64,000 nt of DNA from Magnolia sinica (lineage: Eukaryota; Streptophyta; Magnoliopsida; Magnoliales; Magnoliaceae): assembly GCF_029962835.1 (NCBI RefSeq), contig NC_080584.1, positions 82,550,862 to 82,614,861 on the forward strand, given 5' to 3'. Numbering within the stretch: position 1 is the first letter of the stretch; each line of letters opens with the position of its first letter. This document shows, one piece after another, positions 22,621-35,285 of the stretch. Position numbers and translations under genes: made by a program. Below the pieces are notes generated by a model that was given only the letters and a program-made list of their open reading frames with translations, searched no databases and was not told where the DNA came from.

Positions 22621-23745
22621 TAAAGGGTCCTAAGCTCTATGCGGACTGATTGAACTAATGCAACTATATTCAAATTCAATGCATAACATTTATAAATGTA
22701 TTAAGACATGTATGAAAATACAATTAATTCTTTCAAAGCAAAAAAGAAGTAGAAATTGTAAAATATGGCCAATGTTGTGACTAAACCATGCCCCATCCAT
22801 GTTATGACGCATTGGTTGAATTGTCCCATTTCACCAAGATGGGTTCATTGTGCATCTAACTGGAAAGAAATAAAGGTTTCCTAGTTGTTTAAGCACACGT
22901 GGGAAATCCCATCTATTAATATGAATGATCCATTTGATCCAGAGGATTGGTCACAATCCCGTTTACAATCATGGATTGAGTGATCAGGATCATTTGATCA
23001 AAGTTTTCATTCAAACAATAATAAGTAAATTATGGGCCCTACCTACCATATCATTACTTGTTGGCCCATGAAATGTTTGCTACAGCTAAGTGGATTGTCC
23101 AGATCGATTGATAAACTTCAGACAGCTCCCATTCTCTTTCAATTATGTTGCCTCTTTTGCAAATCATGCTTATTTCTTTTACATTGAGGACAATGTAGAT
23201 TTTAGGTTGGGGATGAGAGATTAGGTAAATTAATCAGTGTTTTCTTAGTTTTGAGCAAAATTTACAAAATTGTTGAAATTTTGAAAAAAATTCAATGTTT
23301 ATCTATTTGGAAAGTTATAAGTTGTGTGTTTAAGATTATTTTGAGTATGAAGATAAGATAGAAATCGAATTTTGAAATTGTTGGAGTTGGAGCAACTAAG
23401 TAGCCTATCACTTATGGTTCTTACATTCAATTGATTAAGAGGAAGTTCGAATATTATGACATATTCAAATTGTTTTTTATGAATAGTACTAGATTTTTTT
23501 ATTGTTAGTATGATGATCATAGAAAGATATTGAGAACCGAGTCTGAATTTTATCCACCTTAAAAGAAGAAAAGAACCATGAATTAATGTTGATGTTGATT
23601 GTCAAGGACAAAATATGATTTTGCAATATGATACTAATAGTATCTAGAGGTTTATATCTTAGTAATGTGATATTAGCATATGAGATATTTAATTTATATT
23701 TTTTAACTAAAAATTTAATAAATTAATATATGATGATACAAACAA
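22621..23745. other. AT-rich, no gene seen
   Basis: At 22900-23000 there are several 'tgatccatttgatc' and 'gatcatttgatc' words, possibly a worn inverted repeat. No coding or RNA feature is supported. Confidence 0.45.
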
Positions 23746-23938
23746 GCTCCAGCTAAACTTGAGGTAAACTCGACTCGACTCGAACCACTAATTTGACTCG
23801 AACTCAACTCGATAGCTTTGGCAAATAAGTCAAGCTTCAATGTTGAGCTCGAGGCCGAGCTCAAACTCGAGTATAACATGGACAAGCCGAGTTAAGCTTG
23901 GCCCACCACGTCTCGGCTCGGCTGGATGCCCATCTCTA
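23746..23938. mobile_element. hAT-like MITE fragment
   Basis: It is dense in 'actcgactcga', 'gagctcgag' and 'gccgag'. The right end 'ggatgcccatctcta' reads 'tagagatgggcatcc' in reverse complement, a typical hAT MITE terminus. The left terminus was not found. Confidence 0.6.
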
Positions 23939-24054
23939 GCTGTAAAGCACTCTAGGCTCTATGAGGCCACAGGTTGTATGGGTAAAAACCATTCTGTTAA
24001 TCAGGTTTTATCGTTGAGACCATAGGGATGGGATACCAACCATAGGTTTTTACG

Positions 24055-24653
24055 TGGTTGGAGACTTTTTTTATTTTTATTTTTAAATCTGGCTGATCTT
24101 CTGCACATACGGTTCTAACAGGGTTTCCCACATGATGGACGGAGTGGATTTACACATACAGTACAGTGGGCCGGATAGAGCTCGGGTATCTCTAACTGCT
24201 GCGAAAACAGGCGTCGTAGAATATCCATGTCCAGATCAAGGTTGTAGACTCATCAAATGACTCTGGACTGCCGTACTTCTTTGTCAGGAGCGGATTGCCT
24301 TTGCCACCACGTGGCCCAAGATCTGTGGGACTCGGCTTGATGTATTCGTTTTATCCACGCCGTCCATCCATTTTGCCAGCTCATTTAAGGTCTTGAGCCC
24401 AAAAATGTTGTAGATTCAAAGCTCAAGTGGACCACTAATAAAAGTTTTTTTAATGATTATTTTACCAATAAATAAGTATCCACCTATCAGAGTTTATGAT
24501 TATTTTACCGGTCTAATTTTTGGGTCAGAATTTAGTGACAGTAATTTTTACAATTTAGTTGGTTTACATTAAATTAATAAATGCAAATTATAACATCTCT
24601 AAGTGCCTGTGTATCAAGCATCACAGGCTGCCAGAGTATCAAATAACTCTCTT
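24055..24653. repeat. Tail of an older unit of the MADS-array duplication
   Basis: From about 24300 it aligns with the tails of the array units: 'gccgtccatccattttgcca', 'agctcaagtggaccac', 'atttagtgacagtaattttt', 'cagagtatcaaataactct' and 'catgtttccc'. It is clearly more diverged than units 1-7. The first part (24100-24170, 'cttctgcacatacggttcta') is shared with 55345-55400. Confidence 0.75.
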
Positions 24654-25208
24654 CATGTTTCCCGGGAACGGATTGGCTACTCCCCCAGCCACCAGCCCCG
24701 TGGCTGATGGTCGGTGCTCTGTGGACCCCACCATGATGTATGAGTTTTCTCCATTCCGTTCATCCAATTTTAAAGATCATTTTAGGGCTTGATCACAAAA
24801 ACGAGAGGAATATAAATCTCAGGTGGACCACACCACAGGAAAACAATATTGATTGGATATCCACCATTAAAATCCTCCTAAGGCCCACTGTACTGTTTAT
24901 TTGACATCCAATCTGTTGATTAGGTCATACAAACCCAGATGAAGGGTAAAAACAAATATCAGCTTGATCCAACACTTTTATGGCCCAAAACATTTTAATG
25001 GTCGAAATTCTTTCAACACTGTTTCCTGTAATGTGGTCCACTTGAGATTGGGATATAACTCATTTTTTGTCTAATATTATAAAATGATCTAGAAAACTAG
25101 GTGGACGGTATGGATGAAACACAAACATCATGGTGGGGCCCACAGAGCACCGAACATCAGCCATTGGCTGGTGGCAGGGGAAGTGGCCAATCCGTTTACA
25201 TGTTTCCC
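24654..25208. mobile_element. Complete MITE with 10-bp TSD and long TIRs (MULE-like)
   Basis: The element is 24664-25198 (535 bp). The TSD 'catgtttccc' lies at 24654-24663 and 25199-25208. The inverted repeats run for about 90 bases: the left has 'acggattggctactccc' and the right in reverse complement has 'acggattggccacttccc', then 'ggctgatg', 'tcggtgctctgtgg' and 'ccccaccatgatgt'. The array units carry the same flank uninterrupted ('catgtttcccata' near 28998, 31248, 37579 and 47873), so empty sites confirm the boundaries. A 9-11 bp TSD with long TIRs is typical of Mutator-like MITEs. Confidence 0.95.
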
Positions 25209-26924
25209 ATGCCAGGTCAGCATAGCCATGTTGAAGCCACTACGACTGCCTAACACGAGCGATTATCCAGAGTCATAAAAAGTCGACGGTGGATCCCAAC
25301 AAATAGATGGATCGTATCTTTTATTGTAAGGTAGATATCATGCACGTGCACATTGATTCACAACGTATATATTCCAAATCCATTGGAGATAAATTAAAGA
25401 AGTGATTTTCAAATTGAAATTTTCAAGAAGATTTTATTATATATTCATAATAATAATTAAATAAAATGAAGAAATAAAACAAAAAATAAACAAATAAAAT
25501 CCCCAACGTCAAAAATTCATCATCTCCTGTCCAAATGCTCTTCTCGGCACGTGAAATCCCTGCATCCTTTTCGGTACTTCGTCCAACGGCCTACTTATTG
25601 GGAACAAGAATTTTGATACTCAGTCATAGTGATGGATGATACACAGGCGCTTAAAATTTATACTTGGAATATCAAGTAATTAAGGTAAAACTGTACATAT
25701 CATGTTTACTAGCTTAGATGTATGGTTAACCAAATCAATCTTAAATCACGGTTCTAGACATCAATCACACTCCCTGTATTTTTTTAGACTGTCCATTTAA
25801 TGACTATCAGATGGGAAGACATTATTGGAAGGTCAAAAATGAAAATATCCATTGGTATTATTTCAATAAACAAGTGTCCATGAATCAGAGGGTAGAATTG
25901 TTCGATCAATCTGATTTTAGGGACAGAATTCAGCGGCAGTGCTTTTCACAGGTACTTAGAATTTCCAAGTACGTGTGTATGAAGCATTATACGCAGCCAG
26001 ACTATTAAATAACTGGAATCCGATTGCCTGGTGTACCACACACCACCGAACTGGTTGGTGTGTTCGTCACCAAATTCTGTGGGCCCCACCACGAGGAATG
26101 TGTTATATCCAAACCATTGAAACCCTTATGGTTGGTATCCAGACATTCATATAAACGGGTCCATAATGAATGGACGATGCATGGAAAATTTTACTAATTT
26201 GATGTTTAATAAACACCGACTCACCAAAACTAATATTTACCTTTAACAAAGATGGAAAAATCATATGAACGGTCTGGATCACCAGATATGGGCCTCAATT
26301 GTACCAAAAAATAATAATAATAATAAAATTGATGACGCATCAAGTGAGTATTTATGGTTGGATGCATCGGTACCATATAATGCCTAATATCCTCCATAAT
26401 TTCACTCCTTGTATTAGTTTACACCGTCCATTTAATGGACAAATACTCTATGAATCAAACAATCAATCGGTTGGATCTATTTTACCAATAGGTGGCGTTT
26501 GCTAGGGATTATAAAATGGACGGTTGGAATCAACTATAACATTCACCTTAGGCATCAAACGCACAAGAAATAGTGACCTGTTAGAGTGAATGTCAACGCA
26601 ACACGTGGTCATTACTTTTGCAAAACGAAGAGCAGACCTGCCAAAGGACGCGGATGCAAGGCTGTGATATTTGTGAGAAACCCACGCCATCCATCTATTT
26701 TGCGAGTTGATTTCAGGTCATTCCACAAAAAAATGGCCCCACCTTTGAATTTTTTGCTTTCTCTCACAAGGTAGATATCAAGCACAAGCATGAGAATCCA
26801 GTCCATCCATTTTACAAATTCATTAGATGGAAAAGGAGAACCGATTTGAACGGATCCTTACGCTTGCTCACGTGGTAGACTCTTAAGAGTTTCAACACCC
26901 GTCAGGGGTTTGAGTATCCATAGG
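25209..26924. repeat. Older, partly deleted unit of the MADS duplication
   Basis: 25380-25560 matches the 3' flank and last bases of the MADS gene (compare 56260-56410: 'attcctcatctcc/attcatcatctcc', 'aaatgct'). It then jumps to sequence that elsewhere lies upstream ('caacggcctactt', 'gatgatacacaggcgctta'; compare 58010-58080). The MADS body is therefore deleted. 26130-26660 matches 48780-49139 plus 54015-54150. A partial MITE is at about 26010-26110 and a SINE-like box pair at 26860-26925 ('ctcacgtggtagac', 'ggtttgagtatcc'). Confidence 0.65.
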
Positions 26925-27264
26925 TGGTGTTAAAATAATAAATTAAAGTAATGAAATTAAAAAAATGCACCTATAAATAATTTATTTTTTTTAAAAAGGA
27001 AAATTGTCATCGTGCGTTTTACACCAAAAAAATCTGTCTCCAATTGGAATGTTATTCCCAGACTTCTCTTCCAAACAAAGTTTACACCAAAACCCAACCT
27101 CCTCTTCCAAATGCATCCAGTCCGTCCATATAACAAATTCGTGGCTGAAAAAAGAATCGATTTAAACTTTCTATTCACAGTTATAATAAAACAATAAAAC
27201 AAAAATTATGAAATTAAATAATTCACTTGTAAATAAAAAAAATAAAAGAAGAAAATCGTCATTG

Positions 27265-27980
27265 GACGTTTTACACCAAAAAATCAGTCTCCGATCCAAA
27301 TGATTTTCTCGGCACCGGATCATCTTCGAGACGCTGCTTACTCCAAAACCCAACTTCCTCCTCCAAACACATCTTACCCGAAAACCCAACCTCCTCTTCT
27401 AATCCTTGCTGACATGAAGAAGACTTCGTGTAACGTAAAATACTTCCCAAAGTCCAACCTCCTTCTTCTCCAAACCTTCATCACGCGAAGCCTCCATCGC
27501 ACGTGAAGCAATAACCTCCCTGAATTTCTCCAATTCTGACAGAAACATCTCTAGCTAGCCCACATCATGACCCGATCAATATCCAAATCTCACCATCCAC
27601 GGCTAGGGTTTCCTCCTTTCAGTGGATAATTCTTGTCCACTGTTTCGCCGATCTGATTCTAAATGTCGAAAAGTCGCTGATTCAGATTGTCAAGATGGAT
27701 GACGGACTGGGACGATCAAACAGTTAAGGAGGAAGAAGGAGAGGGAATGTTGCTGTTGCTATCGCTGCATTGTCTGACGTACTGATCAATGACGGAATCA
27801 AAGGATGGATGGCCGAAGGAGAAAGGTTTACCAGTAGGAGAGAAAACGAGAATGCCGAAGTGAGCACCGGTGAGGAAGCAGAGGTTAGAAGCTTTCTTGA
27901 AAAGCCCTTGTCGTCGTTGGAAAAAGAAACTAAAAGCGACGATTTATTTACGATTTTTTCAATTGGAATTTTCCTTTTCC

Positions 27981-27984
<4 letters not shown>
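27265..27984 (-). pseudogene. Type I MADS-box pseudogene, unit 1
   Basis: The minus strand from 27984 aligns with the intact MADS gene at 56372-57238. The start codon is ATA instead of ATG. The reading frame shifts in the middle of the MADS domain, where the intact gene has [10 protein letters not shown]. The in-frame TGA shared by the whole array follows the serine-rich linker. Recognisable parts beyond the shift are '[20 protein letters not shown]' and 'IDQYVRQC'. The C-terminal region is also broken. A DNA-binding product is unlikely. Confidence 0.85.

Positions 27985-28027
<43 letters not shown>
27983..28027 (+). repeat. (CT)n microsatellite in the MADS leader
   Basis: A pure CT run next to the MADS start, so (GA)n on the coding strand. 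Equivalent runs lie at 30234-30280, 32464-32504, 38793-38824 and 46878-46901, with different lengths in each unit. Confidence 0.95.
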
Positions 28028-28031
<4 letters not shown>

Positions 28032-28138
28032 GTTTAAGGGTTTTCTGATTTCGTTGAAAGTAAGTGAAGAGAGGCAGAGGAGTGAAGAAGTTTCCATTTT
28101 ATCTTAGACGGCCCTGCTTAAACGCTTCGGTAATTATG

Positions 28139-28560
28139 TGGAACGCGGATTGCGTACTGTGTAAGTCACTACGCTCTAGTGTACTGAGTATACTCTGTGG
28201 GGTCCTCCGTGGTGTATGTGTCTTATCCATGCCATCCATCCATTTTCCTATATCATTTTATGGGATGATCTTAAATTTGAGCATATCCGAATCTCAAGTG
28301 GACCAAACCACAGGAAACCGTGAGAATTGAATGCCTACTGTTGAAAACTTCTCGGGGGTTAAGAAAGTTTTAGATCAAACTGGCATTTGTATTTTCATCC
28401 ATTTATGTTTGTGTGATCTTATGAACACGTTGGATGTTGGGTGACAAATAAATATTACTGTGGGGCCTAGCTAGGAAAACGGATGGACGGCGTGGATAAG
28501 ACACAATCAGTAGGCTATAGTGTACCGACTGAAGAACCGAAATGTATTGCGATCACGCGT
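28139..28560. mobile_element. MITE upstream of the MADS copy (unit 1); repeated in units 2, 3, 4 and 7
   Basis: It begins 'gaacgcggattgcgtac', has 'tgtggggtcctccgtgg', 'aagtggaccaaaccacagg' and 'gatggacggcgtggataag', and ends near 'gcgatcacgcg'. Matching copies start near 30392, 32621, 38940 and 47014. All sit at the same place, so the insertion predates the amplification. Confidence 0.8.
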
Positions 28561-29080
28561 ATGCACACGAGCCAGCTATCCTCGCTGTTCGTCAGGTGGC
28601 ACTCACCGTCTACTGAAAATGAAATGGCGGGGACCCTTGCAACCCCATTCTACGCAGGGCGTAAAACACTCAAGCTCTGTGGGGCTCACCTTAGTGTATG
28701 TATTTTATCCCACCGTCCATCCATTTTGCCAGCTCATTGTAAGTCATGCATATCCAAAGCTCAAGTGGACCACCAATTGGAGTTTATGTTTATGATTATT
28801 TCACCAATAAACAAGTATCCACCAATCAGAGTTTCTGATTAATTATTTCACTAATCTGATTTTTAGATTAGAATTTAATGACAATAATGTTTACAATTTA
28901 GATTGTTTACATTAAGTTAATATATGCAAATTATATTATGTCTAAGTTCTTGTGCATTAAGCATCATATGCCGTCAGAGTATCAAATAACTCTCCTCATG
29001 TTTCCCATACCATATCAGCATAGCCCTGGTTCAGCCCCATCATGAGAGGGTTATAATGCGAATATTTATTATTTTATTGA

Positions 29081-30229
29081 TATTCACATTAATAATAAAA
29101 CAATAAATCAAAGTAATGAAATTAAAAAATGCAAGGGGGGTGGGGAAATTTTTATTAGATATTCACATTAATAATAAAATAATAAATCAAAGTAATGAAA
29201 TTAAAAAATGCACCTTTAAATAATTTTACAAAAAAAAAAAAAAGAAAAGAAAATTATCGTTATGCGTTTTTCACCAAAAAAATCTATCCCCAATTCGAAT
29301 GCTATTCCCAGACTTCTCTTCCAAACAAAGCTTACACAAAAACCCAACCTCCTCTTCCAAATGCATCCAGTCCATCCATATAACAAATTTGTGGCTAAAA
29401 AGATAAACAATTTGAACTTTCTATTCACAGTTATAATAAAACAATAAAACAAAAATTAGGAAATTAAATAATTCACTTGTAAATAAAAAAAATAAAAGAA
29501 GAAAATCGTCATTGGATGTTTTATACAAAAAAATCTTCGTCTCCGATCCAAATGATTTTCTTCGCACCAGATCATCTTCAAGACGCTGCTTACCCCAAAA
29601 CCCAACTTCCTCCTCCAAACACATCTTACCCGAAAACCCAACCTCCTCTTCTAATCCTTGTTGACATGTAGAAGACTTCATGTAACGTAAAATACTTCCC
29701 AAAGTCCAACCTCCTTCTTCTCCAAACCTTCATCACGTGAAGCCTCCATCGCACATGATGCAAAAACCTCCCTGAATTTCTCCAATTCCAACAGATACAT
29801 CTCTAGCTGGCCCACATCATGACCCTCAATATCCAAATCCCACCATCCACGACTAGGGTTTCCTCCTTTCAGTGGATGATTCTTCTCCACTGTTTCGTCG
29901 ATCTGATTCTGGATGTCGAAAAGTCGCTAATTCAGATTGTCAAGATGGTTGACAGATTGGGACGATCAAATGGTTAAGGAGGAAGAAGGAGAGGGAATGT
30001 TACTGTTGTTACCGCTGTATTGTCCGACGTACTGATCAATGACGGAATCAAAGGACAGATGGCCGAAGGAGAAGGGTTTACCTGCAGGAGAGAACGAAAA
30101 TGCCGATGTGAGCGCCGGTGAGGGAGTAGAGGACAGAAGCTTTCTTGAAAAGCCTCTGTCGTCGTTTAGAGAAAGAAACTAAAAGTGACGATTTATTTAT
30201 GATTTTTTCAATTGGAATTTTCCTTTTCC

Positions 30230-30284
<55 letters not shown>

Positions 30285-31315
30285 GTTTAAGGGTTTTCTG
30301 ATTTCGTTAAAAGTAAGTGGAGAGAGGCAGAGGAGTGAAGAAGTTTCCATTTTATCTTAGACGACCCTGCTTAAATGCTTCGGTAATTATGTGGAACGCG
30401 GATTGTGTACTGTGAAGTCACTACGCTCTAGTGTACCAAGTATACTCTGTGGGGTCCTCCGTAGTGTATGTGTCTTATCCATGTCGTCCATCCATTCTCC
30501 TAGATCATTTTATGGGATGATCTTAAATTTGAGCATATCCGAATCTTAAGTAGACCAAACCACTGGAAACCTTGAGAATTGAATGCTTACTGTTGAAAAC
30601 TTCTCGGGGGTTAAGAAATTTTTAGATCAAACTAGCATTTGTATTTTCATTCGTTTATGTTTGTGTGATCTTATGAACACGTTTGATGTTGGGTGACAAG
30701 TAAATATTACTATGGAGCCTAGCTAGGAAAACGGATGGACGGCGTGGATAAGACACAATCAGTAAGCTATAGTGTACCGAAAGAACCGAAATGTACTGCG
30801 ATCACGCGTATGCACACGAGCCAGCTATCCTCGTTGTTCGTCAGGTGGCACTCACCATCTACTGAAAATGAAATGGCGGGGACCCTTGCAACCCCATTCT
30901 ACGCAGGGCGTAAAACACTCAAGCTCTGTGGGGCTCACCTTAGTGTATGTATTTTATCCCACCGTCCATCCATTTTGCTTGCTCATTGTAAGTCATGCAT
31001 ATCCAAAGCTCAAGTGGTCCGCCAATTGGAGTTTACGTTTATGATTATTTCACCAATAAACAAGTATCCACTAATCAGAGTTTCTGATTAATTATTTCAC
31101 TAATCTAATTTTTAGATTAGAATTTAATGACAACAATTTTTACAATTTAGATGGTTTACATTAAGTTAATATATGCAAATTATATTATCTCTAAGCTCTT
31201 GCGCATCAAGCATCATATGCCGTCAGAGTATCAAATAACTATCCTCATGTTTCCCATACAATATCAGCATAGCCCTGGTTCAGCCTCATCATCAGAGGGT
31301 TATAATGCGAATATT
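29081..31315. repeat. MADS array unit 2
   Basis: Same order as unit 1. It begins with two copies of a roughly 75-bp AT-rich block ('tattcacattaataataaaa') separated by a G-rich stretch near 29137. The conserved block and tail end near 31310. Confidence 0.88.
29520..30233 (-). pseudogene. Type I MADS-box pseudogene, unit 2
   Basis: ATG at 30233 opens 'MGKRKIPIEKI' and '[19 protein letters not shown]', so the first half of the MADS domain is well kept. One base is missing just after 'AHIGIFV', which ends the frame at 30078. The array-wide TGA would follow further on. Downstream blocks 'WWDLDIEGHDVGQLEMYLLE' and 'LEEEVGF' are still recognisable in other frames. It could at most make a short protein of about 50 aa with half a MADS domain. 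Confidence 0.87.
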
Positions 31316-32461
31316 TATTGTTTTATTAGATATTCACATTAATAATAAAACAATAAATCAAAGTAATGAAATTAAAAAATGCAGGGGAGAGGGGCATTTT
31401 TATTAGATATTCACATTAATAATAAAACAATAAATCAAAGTAATAAAATTAAAAAGTACACCTTTAAATAATTTATTTTTTAGAAAAAGGAAAATTATCA
31501 TCGTGGGTTTTACACCAAAAAAATCTATCTCCAATTCGAATGTTATTCCTAGACTTCTCTTCCAAACAAAGCTTACGCCAAAACCCAACCTCCTCTTCCA
31601 AATGCATCCAGTCCGTCCAAATAACAAATTCGTGGCTGAAAAGAGAATCAATTTAAACTTTCTATTCACAGTTATAATAAAATAATAAAACAAAAATTAG
31701 GAAATTAAATAATTCACTTGTAAGTAAAAAATAAAAGAAGAAAATCGTCGTTGGACGTTTTACACCAAAAAATTTTCGTCTCCGACCCGAATGGTTTTCT
31801 CGGCACCGGATCATCTTCGAGACACTGCTTACCCCAAAACCAAACTTCCTCCTTTAAACACATCTTACCTGAAAACCCAACCTCCTCTTCTAATCCTTGC
31901 TGACATGAAGAAGACTTCATGTAACGTGAAATACTTTCCAAAGTCCAACCTCATTCTTCTCTAAACCTTCATCACGCGAAGCCTCCATCGCACATGATGC
32001 AACAACCTTTTCCAATTTCGACAGATACATCTCTAGCTGGCCCACATCATGACCCTCAATATCCAAATCCCACCATCCACGGATAGGGCTTCCTCCTTTT
32101 AGTGGATGATTCTTCTCCACTGTTTCGTCGATCTGATTCTGGATGTCGAAAAGTCGCTGATTCAGATTGTCAAGATGGATCGCGAACTGGGACCATCAAA
32201 CGGTTGAGGAGGAAGAAGGAGAGGGAATGTCATTATTGCTACTACTACATTGTCCGACGTACTGATCAATGACGGAATCAAAGGATGGATGGCCAAAGGA
32301 GAAAGGTTTACCGGCAGGAGAGAAAACGAGAATGCCGATGTGAGCGTCGGTGAGGGAGCAGAGGTCAGAAACTTTCTTGAAAAGTCCCTATTGTCGTTTG
32401 GAGAAAGAAACTAAAAGCGACGATTTATTTACGATTTTTTCAATTGAAATTTTCCTTTTCC

Positions 32462-32506
<45 letters not shown>

Positions 32507-33190
32507 GTCTGTTTAAGGGTTTTCTGATTTCGTTGAAAGTAAGTGAAGAGAAGCAAACGAGTGAAGAAGTTTCTATTTTATCTTAGACGGTCATGCTTAA
32601 ACGCTTCGGTAATTATGTGGAATGCGGATTGTGTACTGTGTAAGTCACTACGCTCTAGTGTACTGAGTATACTCTGTGGGGTCCTCCGTGGTGTATGTGT
32701 CATATTCATGCCGTCCATCCATTTTCCTAGATCATTTTATGGGATGATCTTAAATTTGAGCATATCCGAATCTCAAGTGGACTAAACCACAAGAAACCGT
32801 GGGAATTGAATTCTTACCGTTAAAAACTTCTCGGGGGTTTAGAAAGTTTTAGATCAAACCGGCATTTGTATTTTCATCCATTTATGTTTGTGTGATCTTA
32901 TGAACACGTTGGATGTTGGGTGACAAATAAATATTACTGTGGGGCCTAGCTAGGAAAACGGATGGACGGCATGGATAAGACACAATCAGTAAGCTATAGT
33001 GTACCGAAAGAACTGAAATGTAGTGCGATCACGCGTACGCACACGGGCCAGCTATCCTCGTTGTTCGTCAGGTGGCACTCACCGTCTACTGAAAATGAAA
33101 TGGCGGGGACCCTTGCAACCCCATTCTACGCAGGGCGTAAAATACTCAAGCACTATGGGCTCACCTTAGTGTATGTATTTTATCCCACCG
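31316..33190. repeat. MADS array unit 3 (continues at 37291-37650)
   Basis: Same order as units 1 and 2. The tail is split by the long LTR insertion at 33191-37290 and resumes at 37291 with 'caccgtccatccattttgcc'. Without the insertion the unit would be about 2.2 kb. Confidence 0.88.
31755..32465 (-). pseudogene. Type I MADS-box pseudogene, unit 3
   Basis: ATG at 32465 opens '[20 protein letters not shown]'. Within the basic stretch the expected [10 protein letters not shown] reads SKRQ, stop, GLFKK, so the frame ends after about 25 codons. Beyond it the domain is otherwise well preserved ('[20 protein letters not shown]', '[11 protein letters not shown]'), followed by the shared array TGA. 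The C-terminal blocks are 'WWDLDIEGHDVGQLEMYLSK' and 'LEEEVGFSGKMCLKEEV'. Confidence 0.87.
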
Positions 33191-34259
33191 TGTAAGCCCC
33201 GTATCCTAGACCGTACCGTTCTATAGACTTCTGCGGTCTTCCCGGTCGAATTCTGACAACCTTCGACCCTTAACCGGTATTTGCGCGCGACCCTGATTCT
33301 CATGCCGTCAACCCGTGTCGACTCAACCCAGGACTTGTACCTTAGCGACCGCGTCGTCGTCGCAGTTCCAATGCTGCGACTTGCGCGTCGAGGCGATACC
33401 CTGGTCGGGAGATGTGGGCCAGCGTTCAATGCGAGGAAAACGTCGCGAGTTGTAAAATCTGAGAGAATCTCTACGACTTGTCACATCAATCAATCCCATC
33501 AATCCCATCATGTCAAGTACACATCACATTTCACCCTTTCCCAAGCAAGCCTCAAAAATCAAAAAGTTCTTACAAAACCCATACTTTTCTTACAACTTTT
33601 GCCACAAAAGTCAAAAAGGGCTCTTACACCCATCATTCACCACATCAACACATCTATCACCCATCCCTCTCTCTTTACAAGTCTCTCTCTCTCATTTTCA
33701 AAGTCATTCCTAAGCAACTAAGAGCCTCACGTCCAAGCCCTCCCATGGTGAGAAAAATGCATGTGTGAGGCCCACCTTTCCATCCCTAGATCTCCTATCC
33801 TAACCATCCATTTCTCATCTTCCTCCATCAAAGAGAAGCACAAGGAGCTAAGGAAGCCAAGAGAGCAAGAAGATCAAGCGATGGGTGCTTTGATAGGGTA
33901 GTTTTAATGTTTTTTTTAGTTGGGCCAAGTGAGGCCAACCAATTAATGGTTTGGATCTCACTTTGGACCCTAAGATGTGGCCGATGGCCCACTTGGATCA
34001 TCATGATCATTCCATGATAGGGTCATTCTCCATGGACCCCATCATGATGTTTATTTTCCTTGCATACTTAGGGTCATCTAGACCGTCTATTTTAGCGGAG
34101 AAGGGATCTCCACCGTTGGATTTCGATTTAATGGGCCCACATGTAATGGGACCCACTTGATTTATGTTGTAGATCATTGAAGGGAGGGCCCATAGTGCCG
34201 GGGTCCCTCCATCACGCGTGTCCCACTCTCTATCCCTCTCTCTCCCTCTCTATTTCACT

Positions 34260-35250
34260 TTCTTTTATGAGACCATGATGTGGTTGTGTGGCCCACTTGA
34301 ATGGACCCCACCATAAGGCATGTATTCTACCCAACCATCTACAAGTGGGACCTACTTTGGGTGTGTTGTATCCACACCATACTCCATGAGGTGGCCCACC
34401 TAAGCAGGGCCCACTTCAAATGCATATGTGAGGCTAAACCGTCCAGCGTCCCTGGACGCTGGACAAAAAGGGAAAACACAAATATCAGCTTGTTTCCAAG
34501 CTTATGGGTGGCCCACTCATGTAGGCCCCACCTTGATGCAGGTGTTCAATCCATGCCGTCTATCCTATATACCAACTCATTTTAGGCGTTGAGCCAAAAA
34601 ATGAGGTTGATCGGATCATCTGGTGGGTCATACCTTAGCAAACAGTGATCTCCACCGTTTAAAGTCCCCCAGATTTTTCCTTACACTGAAAAATGCCCAA
34701 TATTGGACTTGATGGATGTGTTATGGGCTGTAGAAATCAGTGGGCATGGTGGATTCTTCCTATGTGGGCCCCATGTACAAAAAACCTTGGAAAAATCAAG
34801 ATTTCAAAAAAAAACAAAAACAAAATACATGAGCAGCAGCTGCTGTCGTTGTCAGTAGCGCAGCATCGCCTGCTGCTGCGTCGACAGGCGGGCGGTCAGC
34901 AACCCACGGCTCTAGCCGTGGGCCCCACCTTGATGTTTATTTGTCATCCAACCCATTCATGAGGTGGGCCACTCTTAGCAGTGGGCCCCCTCCAAATCTC
35001 CGCTCCGTCCACAGCTCAGGTGGCCCACACTGCAGGAAATAGTGGGATTAAACGTCTGCCCCTTGAAATCCTTTTTGGGTCCACAGAAGTTTTGGATCAG
35101 GGTGAAATTTGTTTTTACTCTTTATCTAGGTCTACGTGACCTTATCAACGGGTTGGATGGCGTATCAACATTATGGTGGGCCCCACGTGGAGCCCACAGT
35201 GATATATGTGTTTTATTGCCACCGTCTAGGTGGATGGTAGAGCCCACTGT
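34260..35250. repeat. MITE-like segments within the long LTR
   Basis: Words of the common MITE occur here: 'aggccccaccttgatgcagg', 'tccatgccgtctatcc', 'ggtggcccacactgcagg', 'aagttttggatcagggtgaa' and 'tggtgggccccac'. Several incomplete pieces in both halves' wording suggest old MITE insertions captured in the LTR lineage. Confidence 0.6.
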
Positions 35251-35285
35251 GAATATGTGTTATATCCCCACCGTCCAGGGACGGT

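Larger units (their letters stand above)
26925..29080. repeat. MADS array unit 1
   Basis: Order in the plus direction: AT-rich 3' flank with a duplicated gene end (26925-27264), the MADS pseudogene on the minus strand, a CT run, the leader, a MITE (about 28139-28560), a conserved block with 'ggcggggacccttgcaacc', then a tail ending 'ggttataatgcgaatattta'. The same order recurs in the following units at high similarity. The unit is about 2.2 kb. Confidence 0.88.

Noticed and set aside
27770-28048. Plus-strand open frames over each MADS copy, such as 92 aa here and similar ones in other units
   Set aside because: They lie opposite the MADS frame and run into the CT repeat; their recurrence only reflects unit duplication.
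28483-28842. Recurring 119-aa plus-strand frame in the units ('MDGVDKTQSVGYSV')
   Set aside because: It spans the MITE end and conserved block, changes length and frame between units, and has no motif; duplicated non-coding DNA is simpler.
29216-29452. Recurring minus-strand frame 'MFYCFIITVNRKFKL' in all units
   Set aside because: It reads the duplicated MADS 3' end in a wrong frame; similarity among units is from recent duplication.
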